Below, piece by piece: positions 27,793 to 36,838 of a stretch of DNA of 64,000 bases. The DNA lies in NCBI GenBank assembly GCA_022843625.1, contig JALHNH010000033.1, positions 1 through 64,000 of the forward strand, given 5' to 3'. The stretch comes from Bryobacter sp. Lineage in GTDB: Bacteria > Acidobacteriota > Terriglobia > Bryobacterales > Bryobacteraceae. A program made the translations under genes and the position numbers. Below the pieces are notes generated by a model. It saw nothing but the letters and a program-made list of their open reading frames with translations. It ran no database searches and had not been told where the DNA came from. Position 1 is the stretch's first letter, and the number at the start of each line of letters is the position of its first letter.

Positions 27793-28275
27793 GTATCATC
27801 TGAACGCTTGTGTTATGCAAAGGCCACCATCGAGAACGGCTGGAGCCGGAACATGCTGGCGCTTCATATTGAGGCCAAGCTCTTTCATCGCCAGGTCAAA
27901 GCGGTCACGAACTTTCAGCGGACCTTGCCCGCTCCCCAATCCGATCTTGCACAGCAACTGTTGAAGGACCCTTACAACTTCGATTTCCTCACCCTATCCA
28001 AAGAGGACCATGAAAGGGAGATTGAGGCTGGACTCGTCGAGCACATCCGAAATTTTCTGTTGGACCTGGGAGTCGGGTCCTCTTTCGTGGAAAGCCAGTA
28101 CCCGCTGGTGATTGCGGGCGAGGACTACAGGCTCGATCTGCTCTTCTACCACCTGAAGCTCCGTTGCTGCATCTTGATCGATTTAAAAGGCGGGGCCTTC
28201 ACGCCGGAATGCCCTCGGAATGCCCTCAGCCTGAAGTGTCCCAACGCCATTCGTCGATTGTCCTCAATTTTTTGA
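27793..28275 (+). pseudogene. Truncated YhcG/DUF1016-type PDDEXK nuclease
   Basis: The readable part resembles the C-terminal PDDEXK nuclease domain of the YhcG (DUF1016) family. It begins within the family's conserved junction (ERLCYAKATIENGWSRNML), continues with NFQRTLPAPQSDLAQQLLKD and FDFLTLSKEDHEREIEAGLV, and reaches the catalytic LDLLFYHLKLRCCILIDLKG. The whole DUF1016 N-terminal domain is missing. The reading diverges immediately after the DLK motif (GGAFTPECPRNALSLKC), so the last part of the domain is also lost. There is no proper ATG; the first possible start is TTG at 27808. This is a remnant. Confidence 0.75.
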
Positions 28276-28707
28276 GATCTTTTCTCTCAATTCCCGCCTC
28301 ATCTGACGCTCAGTCATCCAGATCAAATTTGGCCCTATACCCTTAAGCTGCTCAGAATCTATCACTTAGCCCATAAGAAAAAACCCTCGAACAAGTCCGA
28401 ATTTTGCGGAAATCAACGTCGGGACGCGCACACCCGTATCAGCTTACGAATTCCCCTGGAACACCATACCAAAGGGAAAAGAATGATGAACGCCTGACTA
28501 GCCGCTGTGCTTTTCAATAGCATTCTCGATATCTCCTGCCGTCTCCCCCACCCGCCAGCCTACCCCGTTCCGCCGATGAGAACTCTATCAGTCGCAACTA
28601 TTTTCAACATTCTTTTCCCCCTAACTCGCTGATTCCAAATAAAACCAGCCCAAGCCCAAGATTAAGACGTCCACCTCGCCTGCTAATTTCTGCTCAGGAG
28701 AAATCCC
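28276..28707. other. Intergenic region of about 430 bp without a gene
   Basis: This stretch has lower GC than its surroundings and stops in all frames. I see no tRNA, clear hairpin terminator, transposase fragment or repeat array. It separates the nuclease remnant from a frameshifted gene and is best read as degraded DNA within a small accessory island. Confidence 0.5.
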
Positions 28708-29321
28708 ATGAATGAAGAACAGAACAATGCAATCGATCCATCGACCGTGGCAGAGAACCTGGAAGCCCAAAACTCAGACCCACAGCCACGCACGAAAACC
28801 ATGACAGAAGCTGGCCTCGCCGCAAACCGCGCAAACACAAAGAAATCCACCGGCCCCCGCACGCCCTCCGGCAAGCTCAAAGCCGCCTCCAACTCCCCCA
28901 AACACGGCCTCTACTCCCTGCGTAACTTCGACAACTTCATCGCCGACCACGATCAGGCCCTCGCCGTCGCCACCAATTTCATCGAGCAATTCAACCCGTC
29001 ACACCCACCGAGGTCGCCCTCGTCCACCAACTCATCCACATGCAGATCCGCTTCCTGCAAATGGGATTCCTCTACGGCGAAGCCATGCGCTTCCGCGTCG
29101 AAGACATCCTCGCCAAACCAGTCAACTTCCCCCCCGCCCTCATGCGAGAGATCGACCGCCTCCCCACCAAAATCCAGCGCCTCGTAAAAATCCTCCGCAC
29201 AGAAATCGCCCAGCGCGAATCCTACATCGGCAACGGCGACAACGTAGAAATCGAAGCCAAACTCGACCTCGCCCGGGACAGTCGAAAACAACGCCGGGCC
29301 TGCTCTTTGACATCCTGCTAG
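28708..29321 (+). pseudogene. Frameshifted gene of an acidobacterial hypothetical family
   Basis: The first frame starts MNEEQNNAIDPSTVAENL and carries the family-like segment ANRANTKKSTGPRTPSGK followed by SPKHGLYS, as in a group of short proteins common in Bryobacter/Solibacter genomes. At about 28997, in the codon run after FIEQFN, one base is missing. The frame continues perfectly one phase over as VTPTEVALVHQLIHMQIRF and then MGFLYGEAMRFRVEDIL to a stop at 29321. The joined product would be about 204 residues. The function of the family is unknown. A sequencing error cannot be excluded. Confidence 0.7.
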
Positions 29322-29423
29322 ATACTTCAAAAACAACTGACGCCCGGGGCGTGCCCGCGCGCAGCCTGTTCCTTTCCGGCCGCTAACCCCACTCCGGGTT
29401 GCGTAAATGGATAGGCTGCGAAA

Positions 29424-29999
29424 TTAGGGCTTCTCAGACAGCGAGAGTATGGCCTGAATAGTGGCCGGATAGAGCTTGTGCTCTTGCTCTAGAATTCTTG
29501 CGCTAAGAGTCTCCTCCGTATCATCCGGCTTCACTACCACCTCAGCTTGAGCAATGATGGGGCCCGTATCAAGCCCTTCGTCCACCCAATGGACAGTGCA
29601 TCCCGTCACCTTTACGCCTGCATCAAAGGCTTGCTTTTGCGCATGTAAACCGGGAAAAGCTGGAAGCAGCGAAGGATGAATATTGACAATCCTGCCCGCA
29701 AACTCAGCAATGAAATCTTTGCTCAGCAACCGCATATAGCCGGCGAGGCAAACCAGATCCACGCTGGCATCCTTGAGGATCTGAATCACCTGCTGATCAA
29801 ACTCCGAACGAGGCACACCGCGAGACGACAGCGCATGAACCGGCAAGCCCCTCTCACGCGCATAAGCCACCCCACCTGCATCGGGAACGTTCGAGATCAC
29901 ACAAGCAATTTCGGCTTGCAACTCGCCTCGCTCTACTGCCCGATGAATCGCCTGAAAATTCGATCCACGCCCGCTCAACAGAATCCCGATACGCTTCAC
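29424..29999 (-). CDS. purN: Phosphoribosylglycinamide formyltransferase
   Basis: 191 residues from a GTG start at 29999, chosen because the family begins VKRIGILLSGRGSNFQAI; the open frame extends upstream only into purM. The catalytic triad regions are present: NIHPSLLPAFPGLHAQKQA (Asn, His) and DEGLDTGPII (Asp). It transfers a formyl group from 10-formyl-THF to GAR in purine synthesis. The GTG overlaps the purM TGA stop in GTGA (29996-29999), a classic coupled purMN operon. Confidence 0.95.
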   Translation of the reverse strand: MKRIGILLSGRGSNFQAIHRAVERGELQAEIACVISNVPDAGGVAYARERGLPVHALSSRGVPRSEFDQQVIQILKDASVDLVCLAGYMRLLSKDFIAEFAGRIVNIHPSLLPAFPGLHAQKQAFDAGVKVTGCTVHWVDEGLDTGPIIAQAEVVVKPDDTEETLSARILEQEHKLYPATIQAILSLSEKP

Positions 30000-31030
30000 G
30001 CGTAGATCACTTTCGGCTTCTCGCTCTTCTTGCCCTTCACCACGCGGCCTACTTCGACCGGTGCAAACCCGGCCTTCACTAGCGCTTTGGTCGACTTCTC
30101 GACGTCTGCCGCCGCAACACAAACAATCATGCCAATCCCGAGATTAAACGTCCTGCGCCAATCATCCTCAGGCACCTGCCCGATCTCGCGCAGCAATTCA
30201 AACAAAGCCGGAACCTTCCAGCTCTTCTTCACAATCTTTGCGTTGGTCCCCGCTGGCAGCATCCGAGGCGTATTGTCCGTAATGCCACCGCCCGTGATGT
30301 GCGCAGCACCCTTCAGCACCTTGGCCTTACGCAGCGCCCGCAGAGCGTTCGCATAGCTCAGATGCACCCGCAGCAGGGCATCGCCCACACTCTCGCCCAG
30401 CTCCGGCAACACCGTTGTCACCTTGTACTTTGCCACTTCGAATAAAAGTTTCCGAGCCAGCGAATAGCCATTGGTGTGCAAGCCATCGCTAGGCAGTCCC
30501 AGCAGCACATCTCCCGGTGCAATCGTCGCACCAGTGATCAGTTGCTTCTCTTCGCAGGCCCCGACAATAAAGCCCGCAACGTCATATTCGCCCTTCTTGT
30601 AGAGCCCAGGCATCTCGGCGGTTTCTCCGCCAATCAGGGCGCACGCATTACGCTCGCAGCCCCTTGCAATGCCGCGAATCACACTGGAAGCAATGGCCGA
30701 ATCCAGCTCCCCCATAGCGAAATAATCGAGGAAGAATAGCGGCTCAGCCCCCTGCACCATGATGTCGTTGACACAGTGGTTTACCAGGCACTCACCAACG
30801 GTGTCGTGCTTCTTTGCGGCGATAGCAACCTTGAGCTTGGTGCCGATTCCATCGGCACTCGAGATCAAAACGGGCTGCTTGTAACCTTTGATACGGAAAG
30901 CAGCGCCAAAGCTACCAATGCCTGTAAGCACGTTGGAAGAGAAGGTTCTTTTGGCGGCATCCTTGATCGATTCGACGGTTTTTTCGCCTTCTTCGATGCT
31001 GACGCCAGCTTGACTATAAGTTATGGGCAT
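29996..31030 (-). CDS. purM: Phosphoribosylformylglycinamidine cyclo-ligase
   Basis: A 344-residue AIR synthetase. The conserved start is seen (TYSQAGVSIEEGEKTVESIK), as are the glycine-rich FGAAFR, the substrate loop SSADGIGTKLKVA, VNHCVNDI, GGETAEMPG and the C-terminal ITGGGITDNTPRMLP. It converts FGAM to AIR with ATP. It is co-transcribed with purN. The divergent amidohydrolase operon begins only 33 bases upstream. Confidence 0.96.
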   Translation of the reverse strand: MPITYSQAGVSIEEGEKTVESIKDAAKRTFSSNVLTGIGSFGAAFRIKGYKQPVLISSADGIGTKLKVAIAAKKHDTVGECLVNHCVNDIMVQGAEPLFFLDYFAMGELDSAIASSVIRGIARGCERNACALIGGETAEMPGLYKKGEYDVAGFIVGACEEKQLITGATIAPGDVLLGLPSDGLHTNGYSLARKLLFEVAKYKVTTVLPELGESVGDALLRVHLSYANALRALRKAKVLKGAAHITGGGITDNTPRMLPAGTNAKIVKKSWKVPALFELLREIGQVPEDDWRRTFNLGIGMIVCVAAADVEKSTKALVKAGFAPVEVGRVVKGKKSEKPKVIYA

Positions 31031-31063
31031 GAATAGGAAATCTTCTATACTTTAGCAATCCAT

Positions 31064-32401
31064 ATGACGATACGGCGCCGACAATTCCTTAAATCCGCCG
31101 CCTGCGCCTTCACCGCCACCGGTTTATTTGCGCAGGGCAGGCCTCCAATACTCATTAGAAATGCCAGGATCGTCCCCGTCAGCGGGGCCATCCTTGCCAG
31201 GGGCGCAGTCCTTGTCGAGAACGGCTTCATCGCGGCGGTGGGCGAATCCATTTCCCCGCCAGCAGGCGCACATATCATCGAAGGTGAAGGCCTCACGGTG
31301 TACCCGGGCCTGATCGACGGCCTCTCAACCCTGGGTCTTGATGCAGCACCCACCGCCGGTTTGGCGTTGCCCACAGGCCGCGGCGCTGGTGGTCCGCCGC
31401 CAGCAGCAGCTCCTGCAACAACAATTTCCCGTGGCCCCGAAGATCGTCCACTCACCACGCCCTGGGTCAAAGCCGCAGACCTGGTTAAGACCACAGACCG
31501 CCGCTTGCCCCTCGCCCGCGCCGCCGGCTACACCAGCTCTGTCACCTTCCCCACAACCGGTATCTTCGCCGGGCAAGGTGCCGTCATCAACCTCGCCGCC
31601 GAGCGAGCCGGCCAGATGATCGTAGCTCCGTCTGTCGGCATGTACACAACACTTGCCACCAACCGAGGCGGCGGCTTCCCCAACTCCCTGATGGGCGTTA
31701 TCGCCTACCTTCGTCAAACCTATATCGACGCCGACCACTACAAGACGGCCACCGAAATGTTTGCGAAGAACCCGCAACTCGCCCGGCCCTCTTATGAGCG
31801 CGCTCTCGAAGGCATCCTTGAAGCACCCCGGACGCTCTTCCCTGCAGTGCGCGCCTACGAGATCGACCGCATGATCCGCCTCACCAAAGACTTCCCCACC
31901 AAGCCCGTGCTCTATGGCCTGCACGAAGCCTTCCGCCGTGGTGATGAGATTGCCAAAGCCGGCCTTCCCGCAATCGTGAATCTCCGCTGGCCTGAAGCTC
32001 CTCGCGATCAGGACCCCGAAGATCATGAAGACATCAAGGTACTGGAGCTGCGCGACAAGGCGCCTTCGACCCCCGGCATCCTCGCCAAAGCTGGCGTCAA
32101 GTTCACGTTCTCCAGCATCGGTGTGGACAGCCCCGCTTCCACGATTCGAGCTGTCAAGAAAGCGATCGACGCGGGCCTTCCTGCTGCCGACGCCCTCCGC
32201 GCAATGACTCTTTCAGCGGCTGAGATCTTCGGCGTCCAAAGCCGTCTCGGCTCTATCGAGAAAGGCAAGATCGCCAATCTCACCATCACGAAGGGAGATC
32301 TCTTCCAGGATTCCACCCGCGTGCAATTTGTCCTCATTGACGGCGTCAAATTCGACCCGGCACCAGAAGAAACACCCCAACGTCCGGAGTTCTCGCGATG
32401 A
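31064..32401 (+). CDS. Tat-exported amidohydrolase-superfamily protein lacking the HxH motif
   Basis: A 445-residue protein with a Tat leader (RRRQFLKSAACAFTATGLFA). The composite-domain start (ILIRNARIVPVSGAILARGA) and closing pattern (LSAAEIFGVQSRLGSIEKGK) are typical of amidohydrolases such as imidazolonepropionase-like enzymes. At the place where the family has a metal-binding HxH after the PG motif, this protein reads YPGLIDGLSTLGLDA, so both histidines are absent. It also carries a Gly/Pro/Ala-rich insert (about 104-120). It is the first of three such genes joined by overlapping codons. Catalysis by the normal two-metal route is doubtful. Confidence 0.8.
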   Translation: MTIRRRQFLKSAACAFTATGLFAQGRPPILIRNARIVPVSGAILARGAVLVENGFIAAVGESISPPAGAHIIEGEGLTVYPGLIDGLSTLGLDAAPTAGLALPTGRGAGGPPPAAAPATTISRGPEDRPLTTPWVKAADLVKTTDRRLPLARAAGYTSSVTFPTTGIFAGQGAVINLAAERAGQMIVAPSVGMYTTLATNRGGGFPNSLMGVIAYLRQTYIDADHYKTATEMFAKNPQLARPSYERALEGILEAPRTLFPAVRAYEIDRMIRLTKDFPTKPVLYGLHEAFRRGDEIAKAGLPAIVNLRWPEAPRDQDPEDHEDIKVLELRDKAPSTPGILAKAGVKFTFSSIGVDSPASTIRAVKKAIDAGLPAADALRAMTLSAAEIFGVQSRLGSIEKGKIANLTITKGDLFQDSTRVQFVLIDGVKFDPAPEETPQRPEFSR

Positions 32402-33726
32402 AATTTTCACTCTTCTTCCTACCCTGCCTCCTGTTTGCAGCCGACCCGCCGCTGGTTGTCCAGAACGCCAATATCCTCACCGTCACCAAAGGCACCGTCA
32501 AGGGCTCAATCGTAGTTGAGAACGGCAAGATCAAAGAAGTCGGCGAGAAGGTGATGGTGCCGCCCGGAGCCAAAATCGTCGATGCTTCGGGCCAATTCAT
32601 TCTGCCCGGAATCATCGACAGCCACTCTCACATTGCCGCCGATTCGATCAACGAAGGTTCAATCTCGGTCTCTTCGATGGTACGCATCGAAGACGTACTC
32701 AACCCCGAAGACGTCGCCATCTATCGTGCAATCGCCGGTGGCACAACGATCGCCAACGTCCTTCACGGTAGCGCCAATGCCATCGGCGGCCAGAACAGCC
32801 TGATCAAGCTCCGCTGGGGCAAGAAGGCCGAAGAGATGTTCTGGGATAAAGCGCAACCCAGCATCAAGTTTGCACTCGGTGAAAACCCCAAGCGCCAGGG
32901 CAACCCCACCGGCGGCCGTGTCGGTGCAGCCAACGTCAACACTCTCCGATACCCTGCCACGCGTATGGGCATCGAAGATGTCTATGTCGAGGCCTTCACC
33001 AGGGCCAAAGAATACCGAGAGTCCTGGAAAGAATACGAAGCGAAAAAAGCCAAAGGTGAAGCAGTGATTCCCCCACGCCGTGACCTCCAGTTGGAGCCAC
33101 TCGTCGATGTACTGGAAGGCAAGCGCCTCGTCCACGTCCACGCCTATCGCGCTGACGAAATCCTGATGATGATCCGAATCGCCGAACAGATTGGCTTCAA
33201 GATCACCAGCTTTGAACACATCCTCGAAGGCTACAAGGTGGCGAAAGAGATGGCAAAGCACGGCTCGGCCGGCGCTGGCTTCAGCGACTGGTGGGCCTTC
33301 AAGATCGAGGCTTACGACGCCATTCCTTACAACATGGCTATCATGGCCCGCAAAGGTGTTCTCGCCAGCGTCAACTCAGATTCGGCCGACACCATCCGCC
33401 GCCTTAATACAGAAGCCGCCAAGACCATGAAGTACGGTGGCCTCACCGAAGAAGAGGCACTCAAGCTGGTTACGATCAATCCGGCCATCCACCTCCAGGT
33501 CGACAAATATGTCGGCTCGATTGAAGTTGGCAAAGACGCCGACTTTGTCATCTGGGACAAGCACCCGCTCTCGAGCTTCGCTCGTGCCCAGCAGGTCTAC
33601 ATCGACGGTGTGAAGTACTTTGACCGCGATGAAGACGCCAGTGCCCGCGTGAAGATCGAAGCGCAGAAGAAAGCGCTCGAAGATAAACTGCGCCGGCAGA
33701 CCCCGGCCACAAGGAGACCTCAATAA
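32398..33726 (+). CDS. Exported amidohydrolase with complete HxH motif
   Basis: A 442-residue protein with signal peptide (MKFSLFFLPCLLFAA). It begins with LVVQNANILTV and has the metal-binding motif as LPGIIDSHSHIAADS. Further candidate ligands are the histidines of LVHVHAYR and SFEHILEG and the terminal Asp in VNSDSAD. The C-terminal LVTINPAIHLQVDKYVGSIE and GKDADFVIWD complete the imidazolonepropionase/prolidase-like pattern. It overlaps the preceding gene by 4 bases (ATGA) and is followed after 1 base by the third copy. It is the only triplet member with intact metal-binding residues. Confidence 0.87.
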   Translation: MKFSLFFLPCLLFAADPPLVVQNANILTVTKGTVKGSIVVENGKIKEVGEKVMVPPGAKIVDASGQFILPGIIDSHSHIAADSINEGSISVSSMVRIEDVLNPEDVAIYRAIAGGTTIANVLHGSANAIGGQNSLIKLRWGKKAEEMFWDKAQPSIKFALGENPKRQGNPTGGRVGAANVNTLRYPATRMGIEDVYVEAFTRAKEYRESWKEYEAKKAKGEAVIPPRRDLQLEPLVDVLEGKRLVHVHAYRADEILMMIRIAEQIGFKITSFEHILEGYKVAKEMAKHGSAGAGFSDWWAFKIEAYDAIPYNMAIMARKGVLASVNSDSADTIRRLNTEAAKTMKYGGLTEEEALKLVTINPAIHLQVDKYVGSIEVGKDADFVIWDKHPLSSFARAQQVYIDGVKYFDRDEDASARVKIEAQKKALEDKLRRQTPATRRPQ

Positions 33727-33727
33727 C

Positions 33728-35017
33728 ATGCGATTCTTGAGCATTCTTTTACTGGGCACAGCACTTTTTGCCAGCGACAAAGACAGCTTCTTTCTCAAGG
33801 GCGTAACGGTCTTTCCGGTTTCGAGCCCCAAAATCGACAACACCACACTGCTGGTCGTAGACGGCAAGATCGCCGACATCGGTGCCAAGTCTGCCCCTAA
33901 AGGCGTCCGCGTCATCGATGGCAAAGGTCTGCAGGTTTACCCCGGCATCATCAACTCGGCCACCAACATTGGACTCTCTGAAATCTCCTCGATCCGTGAG
34001 ACCAACGACACCGGCGAGCTGGGTGACTTCAATCCGCAACTCCGCGCGATCGTCGCCATCAATCCTGAGACGGAACACATTCCCGTCGTACGCGCCAATG
34101 GCATCTCCACTGTGCTCACCCTGCCCGGTGGCGGTGGCTTCGGCGGCGGTGGCACCGGCGTCATCCTGGGCCAGGCTGCGCTCATCCACCTCGACGGCTA
34201 CACCTATGAGGAGATGGAAATCAATCGCACGGCTGCCTATCAGATGCGCTTCCCGACGATGCAATCGCGCAGCTTCGACTTCGACACCTTTCAGTTCAGC
34301 CGCGGCTCTTTCGCCGAATCCAAACGCCGCTTCGACACCCAGATGCAGGAGATCAAGCGCTTCTTCAGCGAAGCCCGCACCTACATGCAGGCCAAAGCCG
34401 CCAAAACACCAGGCCTCAAAACCAACGTACGATTTGAGGCGATGATTCCGCTCTTTGAAGGCAAAGCGCCTCTCATGATCACTGCAAGCAAAGAGCGCGA
34501 AATCCTTGCCGCCATCAAGTTCGCCGAAGAGGAGAAGGTCAAAATTATCCTCGCCGACGTACGTGAGCCCGGCAAGGCCACCGAAGAGATCGCAAAGAAG
34601 AAGATCCCCTGTATTCTCGGGCCTGTAACGCAGTTGCCACCCGAAGCCGATATGTCTTATGACTTCAACTACGCGCTCCCCGCCAAGCTGCATAAGGCAG
34701 GCGTGAAGTTCGCCTTCGGCAGCTTCCAGAATCAGTTCGCCCGCAACATCGCTTTTGAAGCAGCCAGCGCCTCTTCCTATGGCCTGCCCTACGACGAAGC
34801 ACTGAAGGCAATCACCCTCAGCGCAGCAGAGATCTGGGGCATCGGCGACAAGTATGGCTCGATCGAGAAAGGCAAATACGCCGACCTTCTGATCACCAAC
34901 GGAGATCCGCTTGAAGTCAAAACCGACATCAAGATGCTGTTTATCCAGGGCCGCCAACAGAGCCTGGAATCGAAGCACACGCGCCTTTACGATAAGTACC
35001 GGCAACGCCCCAACTAG
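33728..35017 (+). CDS. Exported amidohydrolase-superfamily protein, degenerate metal site
   Basis: A 429-residue protein with signal peptide (MRFLSILLLGTALFAS). The composite domain (FFLKGVTVFPVSSPKIDNTT) and the terminal LSAAEIWGIGDKYGSIEKGK match the first two genes of the operon, but the HxH position reads YPGIINSATNIGLSEI. A Gly-rich loop (GGGGFGGGGTGV, about 137-148) follows. With the first copy it appears to be a metal-site-poor companion of the active middle enzyme. A three-protein complex is possible. Its stop shares CTAG (35014-35017) with the convergent ATPase gene. Confidence 0.8.
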   Translation: MRFLSILLLGTALFASDKDSFFLKGVTVFPVSSPKIDNTTLLVVDGKIADIGAKSAPKGVRVIDGKGLQVYPGIINSATNIGLSEISSIRETNDTGELGDFNPQLRAIVAINPETEHIPVVRANGISTVLTLPGGGGFGGGGTGVILGQAALIHLDGYTYEEMEINRTAAYQMRFPTMQSRSFDFDTFQFSRGSFAESKRRFDTQMQEIKRFFSEARTYMQAKAAKTPGLKTNVRFEAMIPLFEGKAPLMITASKEREILAAIKFAEEEKVKIILADVREPGKATEEIAKKKIPCILGPVTQLPPEADMSYDFNYALPAKLHKAGVKFAFGSFQNQFARNIAFEAASASSYGLPYDEALKAITLSAAEIWGIGDKYGSIEKGKYADLLITNGDPLEVKTDIKMLFIQGRQQSLESKHTRLYDKYRQRPN

Positions 35018-36795
35018 GCGACACCAGCCAGGCGAGCAATCGCCATTGCATTTGATTCCGTGGTGACCCCGGGCTTCAACGTATAGTCGAAGTCCAGCGG
35101 GTCACCATTTCCTTTTGAGCACATGTGTACATTGACGCCGTGCAGCTCAGCTGTGGCGATCTCGGTCAGTGCCAGATCGTGAGTGGAGAGTGCTCCGATC
35201 GCCCCATGCTGTAGCAAGGTCTTCACCACTGCTTCGGTCGCCACGCGGCGATCCCGCGAGTTTGTACCGCTCATGATCTCGTCTACCAGAAACAGCACCG
35301 CATCGCCTGCCCGGGCGCGCTCGATCATGATGCGCAGGCGATCCATCTCGCTCATGAACTTCGATTTGCCATTGAGCAGTGAATCCGCAATGCTGAGCGA
35401 AGCACACACCGATAGAGCCGACACTTGCAGAGAAGCAGCCCGAACAGGAGCACCGGCGAAGGCCAGCACTGAGTTGATTCCAATCGCCCGCAGCAGCGTA
35501 CTCTTACCCGACATGTTCGAGCCGCTGATGATGTAGAGCCGCGTCGAGGCATCAAAGGTGATGTCGTTGCGCACGCACGATTCCAGCGGCAAGAGTGGAT
35601 GCCCAATCGCAGTTCCACGCAAGGCGATCTCACCGGCGATCAGCTCTGGCATCACATTGTCCGAATTCTCAAACGCATAGGTCGCCAGGGATTGCAGCGC
35701 TTCAAACTCGCCCCAGGCGGCGAGCCAATCAGGTAGCGCCGCTTGATTTCGCGCCCGCCACGTCTCGATTGCAATCATCAACTGTGTACCGAGAACCAGT
35801 ACGAGTGAAGGCACATAAAACCAGTCCTTGTTGCGTTCACTCATCGCGGCCAGCAATTGCTCCAGCCGCCTTACTGCCGCCCCACTTCCCTTAACCCGGG
35901 CCACCAGGCCTAGCAACTTTGCACTTTGAAATTTCTGCTTCTCAAGCAGCTCCAGTCCATCCCGCAGCACTTCGGCCTCAATGGATACAGACCCCAGCCA
36001 ACTTTGCATCTGGCTGATCCGATCCCGAAACTGCAGGCCCACCATTGCCTGTATCCCAAGCACCGGCACAGCAAAGCGGGCTACAGACTCCCAGCTCAAC
36101 AACTTCAACCCGCCCGCCGCCACCAGCAGGATCAGGATCGAAACCGTCACCATCATGCCCACCCGCAGCATGGGATGAAACTCGATCGGAGGCAGCTCCA
36201 ACCACTCAATGAACGTCTCCCAGCGAGATTCAAAGGATTCAAACCGTCCCATCGCCACAACACTCTCGCGCAGCTCATACATCTCTCGCAGCTCAAGTAC
36301 AGCCTCCTGTCGCAAGCGGCTTTCCTCCAGACTTACCGGCTCTTTCAGGTACTTCGCGAGGCCAAGTTCACCGATCGTAGTGCGGGCGGAACAAACCAGT
36401 TGAAAGAGCGAGCCTTCTCCAAACAAGTTCAGATCGCCCGCATAGGGATGCTCTGTTTCCTCAAAGCGGTCTCCGGCAGAACCAACACCAACCCACTCAC
36501 CGGTCAGCCTTTGCATCGCACGCTCATACCAACGGAACACGCGAGCAAGGCGCCCCACTTCATCCCGGCTAGCGTTAAATCGCCGGACAGCAAAGGCCAG
36601 CAAGGGGAGAGGCGCCGTTGCCAGCCACCAATTCAAGGCTCCCTGAATAGCAAAGTAAATGCTGGCAATTGCGGCCACACCCAACCCCACCATCAGCAAA
36701 CCAGACGAAGCCGCAGCATTTTCAGCCTCAGCTTTTCTGGTCTCCAGCGCCTTCACCCGCCCCGCATATCGTTCCCGAACCTGTTCCGCATTCAT
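35014..36795 (-). CDS. Membrane-anchored MutS-like ATPase
   Basis: 593 residues from ATG 36795, which has AGG five bases upstream (a GTG at 36801 would add two residues). The N-terminus has two hydrophobic segments (about 30-47 and 56-70), and there is another pair near 228-260. The C-terminal 200 residues are a MutS-type ABC ATPase: Walker A GSNMSGKST near 422-430, Walker B AVLFLVDEI followed by MSGTNSRDR, and STHD. No mismatch-recognition domain is present. This MutS-related family has been seen in bacteria without a clear role; it is not MutS1 or the Smr-carrying MutS2. Confidence 0.82.
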   Translation of the reverse strand: MNAEQVRERYAGRVKALETRKAEAENAAASSGLLMVGLGVAAIASIYFAIQGALNWWLATAPLPLLAFAVRRFNASRDEVGRLARVFRWYERAMQRLTGEWVGVGSAGDRFEETEHPYAGDLNLFGEGSLFQLVCSARTTIGELGLAKYLKEPVSLEESRLRQEAVLELREMYELRESVVAMGRFESFESRWETFIEWLELPPIEFHPMLRVGMMVTVSILILLVAAGGLKLLSWESVARFAVPVLGIQAMVGLQFRDRISQMQSWLGSVSIEAEVLRDGLELLEKQKFQSAKLLGLVARVKGSGAAVRRLEQLLAAMSERNKDWFYVPSLVLVLGTQLMIAIETWRARNQAALPDWLAAWGEFEALQSLATYAFENSDNVMPELIAGEIALRGTAIGHPLLPLESCVRNDITFDASTRLYIISGSNMSGKSTLLRAIGINSVLAFAGAPVRAASLQVSALSVCASLSIADSLLNGKSKFMSEMDRLRIMIERARAGDAVLFLVDEIMSGTNSRDRRVATEAVVKTLLQHGAIGALSTHDLALTEIATAELHGVNVHMCSKGNGDPLDFDYTLKPGVTTESNAMAIARLAGVA

Positions 36796-36838
36796 GTCCA
36801 CCTAAGTATGAACCACCGCGCTGGGATAGCATGGCAAG

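Noticed and set aside
31330-31440. Gly/Pro/Ala-rich stretch in the first amidohydrolase as a possible repeat array
   Set aside because: It is a low-complexity loop in a coding frame with no tandem unit at the DNA level.
33749-35005. Long minus-strand open frame across the third amidohydrolase
   Set aside because: It matches the antisense of a conserved coding sequence and has no start signal or known motif.
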